A program made the position numbers and the translations under genes. The notes below the pieces were generated by a model, which made no database searches, was not told where the DNA came from, and saw nothing but the letters and a program-made list of their open reading frames with translations. From JBJKRW01 sp046704445 (GTDB taxonomy: Bacteria; Patescibacteriota; Microgenomatia; UBA1406; GWC2-37-13), in the NCBI GenBank assembly GCA_046704445.1, contig JBJKRW010000005.1, forward strand, positions 1 through 9,319: a stretch of 9,319 bases of DNA, written 5' to 3'. Below, in pieces: positions 1-6,008 of the stretch (its first letter is position 1; the number at the start of each line of letters is the position of its first letter).

Positions 1-1
1 C

Positions 2-394
2 CGGGACGTGATCCGTCTGATTTTGGACAAAAAAATCGGGAGCGTGGTGGTGATTGACAGTAACAGGCGTCCGATAGGGATTGTTACAACAAAGGACCTG
101 CTGAGGTTTTTTATTCATCAGCAAAAGGAGAAAAAGATTGAAATTATGACCAGCAATTTATCACGTCAAAGCCCTCAGATAATGGGCGGTTTTTTTTACC
201 GGTTTAAACCCTGGCTTCAAAAAAAGCGGGATATCCAGAGAGCGAAATTGGTGGTAAAGGAAGAAAAACAGGGAGGATTGTTTGAGGTGATCATGTCCTT
301 ATTTTCAAACAAAGGAGAATCGAAAATCGTCAAAGAGGAGGGGAGAAATTTGAAACAGGTGCTCCAAAAGGTAAAAAAAGAAGAAGACCGTTAA
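2..394 (+). CDS. CBS-domain protein with HPF-like C-terminal domain (5' end missing)
   Basis: The frame is open to the left edge, so the N-terminus, probably including a first CBS motif, lies outside. The first ~38 residues are the end of a CBS motif: a helix, the strand KIGSVVVID, the turn RRPIG and the strand IVTTKDLL. CBS pairs usually bind adenine nucleotides. The remaining ~85 residues predict as strand (IEIMTS), helix (QIMGGFFYRFKPWLQ), strand (AKLVVKEEK), strand (FEVIMSLF), strand (ESKIVKEEG) and helix (NLKQVLQKVKK). That is the beta-alpha-beta-beta-beta-alpha order of the HPF/YfiA ribosome hibernation fold, and it is rich in Lys. A cytosolic ribosome-binding factor gated by nucleotide levels is therefore plausible. 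The CBS call rests on sequence motifs; the HPF call rests on topology only. The gene converges on the HAD gene and shares a TTAA with its stop codon. The GTG at position 8 is internal to the CBS motif and is not a likely start. Confidence 0.72.
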   Translation, partial: RDVIRLILDKKIGSVVVIDSNRRPIGIVTTKDLLRFFIHQQKEKKIEIMTSNLSRQSPQIMGGFFYRFKPWLQKKRDIQRAKLVVKEEKQGGLFEVIMSLFSNKGESKIVKEEGRNLKQVLQKVKKEEDR

Positions 395-975
395 CCGCGC
401 GTAGCTTTTTTAAGATGATCCGCGACCTGCTTTAAATTAAAAAACTTATACTTGTAAGGAATATTCCGGTCAAAAAAATTGGATACCCATAGTACCTTGA
501 TTGTTCGAATACTGCCGTTGAGTTTTTTGATAATACCCCAATTGTCTTCAACAAAATAATCGAGCTTAAGTTTTTTGATCATTGTGCGTTTAAACAGATT
601 AGGTTGCATATCGTTTTTGTTGTAATACCATCCTTTCAAAAATTTTTTGGCGCCCATTTTTTTTACCCAGTATTCGAAATCATTTTTCAGGAAACTGTAT
701 CTGCTGGTAATGACATAGGCGTCGATTTTCTGATCCTGCGCCAGTTGTTTTATTTCGTCAAATCCTGTCGCAAGCTTAAAACTTGTTTTATGCAGTTCGC
801 GCCATACGAGTTTTTCGGGGCGCGAGTGGGGAAAATAAAAGCTTTCGGCGGATTCGTGAAATAGGTACGGTTTTATGAATCTGAAAAAGCTCGCAAGCGG
901 CCTGAAGATTCTGATGGGGTTAAATAAAATGACGCCATCGAGATCGAATCCGACCTTCGGTATTTTTTTTGCCAT
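391..975 (-). CDS. HAD-superfamily hydrolase (5'-nucleotidase / phosphatase-like)
   Basis: This 194-residue cytosolic protein carries the HAD motifs in order. Motif I is GFDLDGV, with nucleophile D11 and acid/base D13. Motif II is ITSR (T90, S91). A motif III Lys is likely K129 or K135. Motif IV is FVEDNW (E143, D144), which would hold Mg2+. The DxDGV start and the ED pair resemble small nucleotidase-like HAD proteins (NT5C/YqfW type). The 75 residues between motifs I and II would form a small helical C1 cap. The substrate cannot be read from sequence. The ATG at 975 is preceded by GAGG only one base away, too close for an ordinary ribosome binding site. It is divergent from the epimerase gene and convergent with the CBS gene. 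Confidence 0.8.
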   Translation of the reverse strand: MAKKIPKVGFDLDGVILFNPIRIFRPLASFFRFIKPYLFHESAESFYFPHSRPEKLVWRELHKTSFKLATGFDEIKQLAQDQKIDAYVITSRYSFLKNDFEYWVKKMGAKKFLKGWYYNKNDMQPNLFKRTMIKKLKLDYFVEDNWGIIKKLNGSIRTIKVLWVSNFFDRNIPYKYKFFNLKQVADHLKKATRG

Positions 976-988
976 ACCTCTTTTTGTA

Positions 989-1016
989 TTGAAACGTAAC
1001 GGTATTAGGATATAAT
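989..1016 (+). promoter_or_regulatory. Sigma-70-type promoter for the epimerase gene, leaderless
   Basis: A -35-like TTGAAA (989-994) is followed by a 16 bp spacer and a perfect TATAAT (1011-1016). Transcription should begin around 1022-1024, leaving about 5-7 nt before the ATG at 1029. No Shine-Dalgarno sequence lies between the -10 box and the ATG, so the transcript would be nearly leaderless. Confidence 0.7.
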
Positions 1017-1017
1017 A
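1012..1017 (-). promoter_or_regulatory. Possible opposing -10 box for the HAD gene
   Basis: Read on the minus strand, these bases give TATTAT and overlap the plus-strand TATAAT. Initiation near 1005 would give a leader of about 30 nt to the HAD start at 975. No convincing -35 box is visible on this strand, so this is tentative. Confidence 0.3.
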
Positions 1018-1028
1018 TCATATTCGAT

Positions 1029-2072
1029 ATGAAAATACTTATAACCGGAGGAGCGGGTTTTTTTGGCTTACATTGTGCGTTATATTTTTCCAAAAAAAAG
1101 TATTCGGTTGTTCTTCTTGATATTGCGCCGTACGATAAAAAAGAATATCCCAAGGGCTGTAAATTTCTGCACGCGGACATAAGAAATTTCAAAGATGTGC
1201 TCAAAGCAACAAAAGGTATTGATGTTATTATTCACGCCGCAGCCGCGTTGCCACTCTGGAAACCGGAAGAGATTATGCAAATCAATGTGGCAGGTACCCA
1301 GAATGTGTTGGAGTCGGCGATGAGAAACAAAGTAAAACAGGTTGTATACATATCCTCAACCGCGGTTTACGGAGTTCCCAAGAAACACCCTATATTCGAA
1401 ACGGATCCGGTCGTGGGAGTCGGCCCGTACGGTCAGAGCAAAATTGACGCGGAAAAACTGTGCATGGAGTACAGAAACAAGGGTATGTTGGTTACCGTAA
1501 TCAGACCCAAGACTTTTGTCGGAACTCACAGACTAGGCGTATTCGAAATTCTTTTCGACTGGATTAAGGACGGAAAAAAGATTCCCGTTTTGGGATCGGG
1601 TAATAACCGGTACCAACTTATGGATGTGGAAGATTTGATTGAATCGATTAACCGGTTAATCCGGTTGAAACACAGAAAAAAAGCAAATGACACCTTTAAT
1701 ATGGGGGCGGCAAACTATCTGACCGTTAAAAAGGATCTGCAGAAACTTTTTGATTATGCGGAATCAGGATCCAGGATCCAACCGACACCCGCGTGGCCGG
1801 TCAAGAAGGCGCTTTGGATTTTTGAACGGCTTGGTTTATCTCCTTTGTATCAGTGGGTGTACGACACTGCCGACAAGGATTCATTTGTCTCCATTTCCAA
1901 AATCACGAAGACACTTGCATGGAAACCGAAATATTCAAACAGCCAGGCGCTTATCCGTTCATACCGGTGGTATGAATCGCACTATAAGGAGATCAAATCA
2001 AAGCCTGCCGGTGTCACTCATACAGTCGGTTGGAAACAGGGAATACTTGGTGTTTTCAAGCGTTTTATGTGA
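1029..2072 (+). CDS. NAD-dependent epimerase/dehydratase, extended SDR family
   Basis: This 347-residue protein has the full extended-SDR signature. The nucleotide-binding loop is TGGAGFFG (residues 6-13). Acidic D31 at the end of strand 2 favours NAD(H) over NADP(H). D50-I51 would sit at the adenine pocket and HAAAA at 69-73. The catalytic set is ISST with S110, then YGQSK with Y134 and K138, followed by RP at 159-160. Such enzymes epimerise, dehydrate or reduce nucleotide sugars such as UDP-glucose; some relatives act on sterol-like or terpenoid substrates. The exact substrate is not determinable here. The C-terminal tail (GWKQGILGVFKRFM) is short, hydrophobic and basic and might touch the membrane. 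The gene stands alone, eight bases from the convergent glycosyltransferase. It may feed sugar-nucleotide synthesis for envelope glycans, which is inference from context. Confidence 0.87.
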   Translation: MKILITGGAGFFGLHCALYFSKKKYSVVLLDIAPYDKKEYPKGCKFLHADIRNFKDVLKATKGIDVIIHAAAALPLWKPEEIMQINVAGTQNVLESAMRNKVKQVVYISSTAVYGVPKKHPIFETDPVVGVGPYGQSKIDAEKLCMEYRNKGMLVTVIRPKTFVGTHRLGVFEILFDWIKDGKKIPVLGSGNNRYQLMDVEDLIESINRLIRLKHRKKANDTFNMGAANYLTVKKDLQKLFDYAESGSRIQPTPAWPVKKALWIFERLGLSPLYQWVYDTADKDSFVSISKITKTLAWKPKYSNSQALIRSYRWYESHYKEIKSKPAGVTHTVGWKQGILGVFKRFM

Positions 2073-2080
2073 TGCCGCAT

Positions 2081-3721
2081 TCATGTGGCGCTGCCGGATA
2101 TTTTTTTATAGATCATGATGCGGGGATGGTCATAAACGGTGAAAGATTCATCCGCGCTTTGATCATCGATTGTTATCTTCAATCCGAACAGGTCAAGTCC
2201 GGGATAATCCGAAAATTCCGCAACCTTCCGGAAAGAGAGCCTGTTTGAGAACAAACGGTCATAATATTTCGATGCCATCGGAAAACACTGCGGATATACC
2301 GAACAGTCTCTGAGTTTTTGTATGGGTACGTAAAGACGGTTTGAGGCAATAATCAGGTAGTCCGACTGATCAAGTTGGTCATGTATCTTGTTCCATTTTT
2401 CTTGATTGTCAGGCTGGTTGTAAAGAGGAAGTTCCTGAAAATAATACCGGTCTGATTGAACCAAAGGAAGTCTGTCGTCCCAGTGCTCTACGGCAATGGT
2501 TGAACGGAGAGGGACGTGTTTCAGGATCCATTCGGTTGCCAGGATACGGGTATTTGGAGTTTGATAGATCCGGTTAAACGAAATGGTCCATGCGAAACAA
2601 AATACGAGAATCACTAATGACGCAATTTTCATATACTTGTTTTTGCCGGAGATGAATGTATATAACCCGGACCCCGCAATGATTGCGAAAAACGGGTAGA
2701 CAGGCAGCATATAGCGCATGAATTTTACCGCGGAATATCCTATGATCACGAAGTAAAATATATAAGGAACCGTAAATTCAACCAAATGTGCGGGCCGTAA
2801 CGCAGAACGGGAATGGAATGATGTGAGTCCCCGAGCAAGCTTTCCGATACCGGCGAGAAACAGTATGCTTATGCCCGGTCCGAGACCCCAGATTGTTATA
2901 TTCTTCAAATAATAGAAATACGGCAATGTTCCTGCATACTGCAGGGTGTAGGGGAATATAAAAGGATTTCCGTTCATCTGAAGCTGCGCGGAAATATCAC
3001 TTGAGAAACGATGAAATTCCAAAAACGCATAAGGCATACACAGGAAACCTGTAGCCAGCAAAGCCGCATGAAAGGCAAGAAGAGAAAAAAAACGTTTTTT
3101 CCACGTAGTTTTTTTCCGGAGCAGCAGAATGATTATCGCCGCAGGGTAAAGAAGTACGGCGGTAAATTTTGTGGTAATCATGGCGGCCAACAATATGCCC
3201 GAGACACCCGACGACAACATAACGTGTTTTCCGGAAGACGATTGACGTATCTGCCAATATACGAAAAGAGTAAAAAGAAATGTCAGCATGGGATCTACGG
3301 TAAAAAAATGACTGTTCTGGATGGGAAAAAACGCAAGGGAATAAAGCAGGGCCGTCGCAATACCTATCTTTTCCTTGCCGAATACGGATTGTCCGATGAA
3401 ATACACCAGTAAAACGGTTCCAAGGTCAAAAGACAGCGAAAGAAAGCGTCCTACGTACAGCATGATCATATAGACGGACAGGGTTGATGAACCCAGTAAT
3501 TTAACTGCCGCGGTTAATCCCGCGAGCAGATACACGGGGAGGGATCCGTAATTGAAAAAATGAGGATTTAAGTTGGAAAAAAACCGGATCCGTTCCGCTA
3601 CGAAAATTAGTTCCCGCTCATCCGGGTGCAGATGAAAACCCTGATCCCAGTTTATTCCATAACTGCGCAATAAGAACGCAAGAAAAAGAATAAGGATTAA
3701 AATTATTCGATATCGTTTCAT
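2081..3721 (-). CDS. GT39/PMT-like multi-spanning membrane glycosyltransferase
   Basis: The 546-residue protein starts with a transmembrane segment (about 5-20), followed by an extracytoplasmic LHPDERE loop (31-37). HPDE there, plus D143-P144 in the second loop (FFTVDPM), are the acidic sites expected of PMT/ArnT-like GT-C enzymes that use polyprenyl-phosphate sugars. About ten further hydrophobic segments extend to ~380, including KFMRYMLPVYPF (333-344), a common family motif. The last ~165 residues are soluble and end in FTVYDHPRIMIYKK (527-540), a tail I recognise from other bacterial members. The sugar and acceptor are unknown: O-glycosylation of Ser/Thr on secreted protein, or of envelope glycan or lipid. 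It is the last gene of the operon, and its ATG overlaps the dockerin gene's TGA in ATGA, implying translational coupling. Calling it a protein mannosyltransferase would go beyond the evidence. Confidence 0.82.
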   Translation of the reverse strand: MKRYRIILILILFLAFLLRSYGINWDQGFHLHPDERELIFVAERIRFFSNLNPHFFNYGSLPVYLLAGLTAAVKLLGSSTLSVYMIMLYVGRFLSLSFDLGTVLLVYFIGQSVFGKEKIGIATALLYSLAFFPIQNSHFFTVDPMLTFLFTLFVYWQIRQSSSGKHVMLSSGVSGILLAAMITTKFTAVLLYPAAIIILLLRKKTTWKKRFFSLLAFHAALLATGFLCMPYAFLEFHRFSSDISAQLQMNGNPFIFPYTLQYAGTLPYFYYLKNITIWGLGPGISILFLAGIGKLARGLTSFHSRSALRPAHLVEFTVPYIFYFVIIGYSAVKFMRYMLPVYPFFAIIAGSGLYTFISGKNKYMKIASLVILVFCFAWTISFNRIYQTPNTRILATEWILKHVPLRSTIAVEHWDDRLPLVQSDRYYFQELPLYNQPDNQEKWNKIHDQLDQSDYLIIASNRLYVPIQKLRDCSVYPQCFPMASKYYDRLFSNRLSFRKVAEFSDYPGLDLFGLKITIDDQSADESFTVYDHPRIMIYKKISGSAT

Positions 3722-5406
3722 AATCCCGATAGGTCGTTAGGATTAACCATATAATACCACCAATCGTTGAGTCTGTCGCCGGTTGTGTTTCCGCGTGCGC
3801 TTGGAAGATGGGAAAACCAGTAGCGGTAATTACCAACGTCAGAACAACCCCATGAAGAGCAGCTAACGGGTTTTTGCGCATTTTCGGATTCAGAAATTGC
3901 GGGATAACGATAAAATTCATCACAGATGGATGGGACGGAACCGGTATTGGAATAATCGTACGCAATTGATTGGGATGCATTCGGAGGATAGTGTATGTCG
4001 CCGCAACCGCTGTATCCGAACTGAGGCTGATAAGCTGTAATCATGGCAAATCGGTCCCAGTCATTGTTGACCTTGGAATGCCAATCGTAAAGAGAGTCAC
4101 CAAATACCCGCATCATGGTTGATTCCGTTCTGTGTCCGAAATCGTGAATCATTTCGGACATATCGCGTTCGTAACTGAATCCCATAATCGGAAGCAATTT
4201 ATTGCACGCGGTATTGGTAACGGGAGGAGAGTTGTAGTTGAATGCATTCGGCCCGGCAAGAGTGCTTTCGTAAAAACCGAACCAAGGCGCGCCGAAAAGC
4301 CAAACCTCGTCAAACTGTCCCTGGTTGAATGCGTCACATATTCCGTAGTCTGAGAGCATTCGCTGATAATTGATAATATCCGGGTTATGGCATTTTGTCT
4401 GGTCGTTAAGACAGGCCAGATACGATGATTCATCGTAGGTAAATCCGTCGCCTTTTTGAAGATACGTATCTAATTCTTTATGGTAAACAATGTGATAGCT
4501 TAATCTGCCGCGTGTCACGTCGGAAAACCATCGGATGGTCTGATCGGCGAGCGTCATAGGATCATTCCAGTGTTTATATGCTATTAATGTTTGTCCGCCT
4601 TGCGAAGTCAAAGTCGGATTAAAAATATATATCGCAACGTTTTTATCGAACTTGTTTCCGGTTTGCGGAGATTCTCCTGCAGAGGATTGAGTGTCGGGAA
4701 CGGGAGCGGGGGTGGGCGTGGGTGTTTCGGTCGGTGCAGAGGATGGTACGGCGGTAGGGGTCGGCGTTACTGTGGGAGTAATAGAATGGAGCCATGTGAT
4801 GTGATCATCCGAAACTCCTTTGCCCAGAGAAAAAAGCGCCAACGAAAAATCCACAGTATTGGTGATTCCGTCCCCGTTGATATCTGTTGCCTCGTCCCGG
4901 TTATTAAGCTGGGCCTTTATCCTTGAAAGATCCAGAGCATCGAGAGCGTTGTCTTCGGGGGTCGTATCTCCAAGCATAATCGTATCGTCCGTAAAGTAGA
5001 GTGTGCTGTCGGGCGTCAGTTTTAATTTTGAAGAAAAACAATTTCCGCTGCTTGTCTGGGTATCGCAGAAAACCTTGGCAAACCCGTGTACCGGCTTAAA
5101 GACAATGGAATAGGTGTTATTCGGATCAGGCGATTGAAAGCCGATTGTTCCGGTGAACACATTGGGTTTGCTGGTCAGCCTGAATTCGACGTCGGGAAAT
5201 TCCTTTATCTGCTTTTCGTTATCGTATACTGATACGGTAACCTGTTTTGTTGCTCCGTCGTTATACTCGCCCTGTATTTTGACTTTAAGCGTCAGCGTGT
5301 TTTGCGAAGCGTTTATACGGATAAGCGTCATCAGGGATTGAATGAACAGTCCGGAAAGGAACAGCGAGAATAACAGTAAGACAATAATGACAAAATTGGT
5401 TTTCAT
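3718..5406 (-). CDS. Secreted dockerin-type protein with large uncharacterised C-terminal domain
   Basis: This 562-residue protein has four parts. (a) An N-terminal signal or anchor segment (5-29). (b) A beta-rich domain (~35-145). (c) A dockerin-like module (~146-200). Its second calcium loop is good (D175-I-N177-G-D179-G-I-T-N-T-V-D186), followed by a helix; its first (from D147) is one residue too long and degenerate. (d) A Thr/Pro/Ser-rich linker (~209-245), then a ~310-residue C-terminal domain. That domain contains FDEVWLFGAPWFGFYEST (365-382), IMGFSYERDMSEMIHDFGHR (407-426), GCGDIHYPPNAS and CSSWGC (516-520). It resembles hypothetical secreted proteins I recall from Actinobacteria and Chloroflexi, but I know no function. 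HDFGH is close to the HExxH zincin motif but has Asp for the catalytic Glu, so peptidase activity is doubtful. Many Cys suggest extracytoplasmic disulfides. The gene starts one base after the cohesin-like stop, with no Shine-Dalgarno sequence. Confidence 0.82.
   Translation of the reverse strand: MKTNFVIIVLLLFSLFLSGLFIQSLMTLIRINASQNTLTLKVKIQGEYNDGATKQVTVSVYDNEKQIKEFPDVEFRLTSKPNVFTGTIGFQSPDPNNTYSIVFKPVHGFAKVFCDTQTSSGNCFSSKLKLTPDSTLYFTDDTIMLGDTTPEDNALDALDLSRIKAQLNNRDEATDINGDGITNTVDFSLALFSLGKGVSDDHITWLHSITPTVTPTPTAVPSSAPTETPTPTPAPVPDTQSSAGESPQTGNKFDKNVAIYIFNPTLTSQGGQTLIAYKHWNDPMTLADQTIRWFSDVTRGRLSYHIVYHKELDTYLQKGDGFTYDESSYLACLNDQTKCHNPDIINYQRMLSDYGICDAFNQGQFDEVWLFGAPWFGFYESTLAGPNAFNYNSPPVTNTACNKLLPIMGFSYERDMSEMIHDFGHRTESTMMRVFGDSLYDWHSKVNNDWDRFAMITAYQPQFGYSGCGDIHYPPNASQSIAYDYSNTGSVPSICDEFYRYPAISESENAQKPVSCSSWGCSDVGNYRYWFSHLPSARGNTTGDRLNDWWYYMVNPNDLSGL
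4672..4780 (-). repeat. Low-complexity Thr/Pro/Ser linker coding tract
   Basis: This GC-skewed tract inside the dockerin gene encodes about 36 residues made mostly of Pro, Thr, Ser and Ala (runs such as PTVTPTPT and TPTPTPAP). It joins the dockerin module to the C-terminal domain. It is an extended, flexible, surface-exposed linker of a type that is often O-glycosylated. Confidence 0.75.
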
Positions 5407-5407
5407 G

Positions 5408-5980
5408 TTATTTCGGAATTAAAACAGGATTTTGCGGAACCTTGAGTAAAATACGTTTTCCCCGGTAAAAAAATTTGGTGCCTTGAGAAGGGAAATTGAT
5501 CCGGCCGGAACGGAAAGGAGGCTTAAGGTAAAGGTGAAACCGTACGAGCGTCACGGGTTTGTTTCCGTCAATCGTGATAAAAGCCTTATTGGTTGTACAG
5601 GTAAGGATAAGGTAATCCATGTTTACCGTTTTATTTGGGCACATTTCCAAAGACTGTCCGGTTTGAAGACCGGTCAATTCGAAAATCTGCTCAGGTACCG
5701 CAACTTTCAGGTCTGCCGCGTCAATCCGCGCCGAATCTGAGCTTGTTAGAAGAATCGTAATAATAAAATTCCTTGTATCCAAAGCGCGCACTTGAGGTTG
5801 AACCGTCACAGTTTCCGTAGATGTTGTGTCTTTTTCTTGGACTGATTTTTCGGGACGAGGAGTAGGGGAGAGTAAATTGACCGGATGAGGTGAATTGTCG
5901 GCGAGGCGGACGATAAAAATACCGGCAGAGCAAATGACAATAAAGAGTAATAATGTAAAAATCAATTTTGTGTGGTACAT
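5408..5980 (-). CDS. Membrane-anchored cohesin-like domain protein
   Basis: With the ATG at 5980 this is 190 residues; an in-frame GTG at 5986 would add two. An N-terminal hydrophobic segment (~5-25) is a signal anchor; VICSAG is not a proper lipobox because Ile occupies the -1 position. A Ser/Thr/Pro linker (~30-65) follows. The ~115-residue beta-rich domain runs from FIITILLTSSDSARIDAADL to TKFFYRGKRILL. The strand pattern fits the cohesin/CBM-like beta-sandwich: an opening strand, an '(I/V)DAADL(K)V' strand, a middle ITIDG with VTLVRFHLYL, then GRINFPSQGT and a closing 'y.G.rIL'. Two Cys (114, 128) might form a disulfide. It is the first gene of an operon whose second product carries a dockerin module, which supports the cohesin reading. 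Divergence from textbook cohesins is large, so this is a fold-level call. Confidence 0.65.
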   Translation of the reverse strand: MYHTKLIFTLLLFIVICSAGIFIVRLADNSPHPVNLLSPTPRPEKSVQEKDTTSTETVTVQPQVRALDTRNFIITILLTSSDSARIDAADLKVAVPEQIFELTGLQTGQSLEMCPNKTVNMDYLILTCTTNKAFITIDGNKPVTLVRFHLYLKPPFRSGRINFPSQGTKFFYRGKRILLKVPQNPVLIPK

Positions 5981-5996
5981 GTACACTGTTCTTCAG

Positions 5997-6002
5997 TATA
6001 AT
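5997..6002 (+). promoter_or_regulatory. TATAAT -10 box for the Lgt-like gene, leaderless
   Basis: A perfect TATAAT ends seven bases before the ATG at 6009, so transcription is expected at or within a base or two of the A of the start codon. There is no room for a Shine-Dalgarno sequence. No clear -35 box is seen at the usual distance. This also settles the start of the Lgt-like gene: reading frame further upstream would overlap the divergent cohesin-like gene. Confidence 0.6.
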
Positions 6003-6003
6003 A
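5998..6003 (-). promoter_or_regulatory. Possible opposing -10 box for the cohesin-dockerin-GT operon
   Basis: The minus strand reads TATTAT here, overlapping the plus-strand TATAAT; TATACT at 6000-5995 is an alternative. Initiation near 5988-5991 would leave about 8-11 nt before the ATG at 5980. The 22-base divergent gap leaves no other site for an operon promoter except inside the Lgt-like coding sequence. Confidence 0.35.
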
Positions 6004-6008
6004 TATTT

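Noticed and set aside
391..394. Convergent genes sharing TTAA as overlapping stop codons
   Set aside because: Real but expected in a compact genome; no hairpin terminator is evident and no function follows.
1646..1672. Palindrome AACCGGTT and flanking repeats inside the epimerase gene
   Set aside because: Internal to a well-supported coding region with no promoter context.
1765..1778. Tandem CAGGATC repeat
   Set aside because: Two seven-base units inside the epimerase coding sequence; too short to mean anything.
2074..2107. Imperfect hairpin (GCCGCA / TGTGGC with a four-base loop) followed by seven T, possible terminator of the epimerase gene
   Set aside because: The stem is short with a G-U pair, and 11 bases separate it from the T run, unlike a standard intrinsic terminator. 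It also lies mostly inside the convergent coding region.
5408..5980. Lipoprotein signal (VICSAG) in the cohesin-like protein
   Set aside because: Ile at the -1 position before Cys does not fit the lipobox; a simple signal anchor explains the segment better.
5895..6008. N-terminal extension of the Lgt-like frame upstream of 6009
   Set aside because: It overlaps the divergent cohesin-like gene and the -10 box, and does not resemble an Lgt N-terminus.
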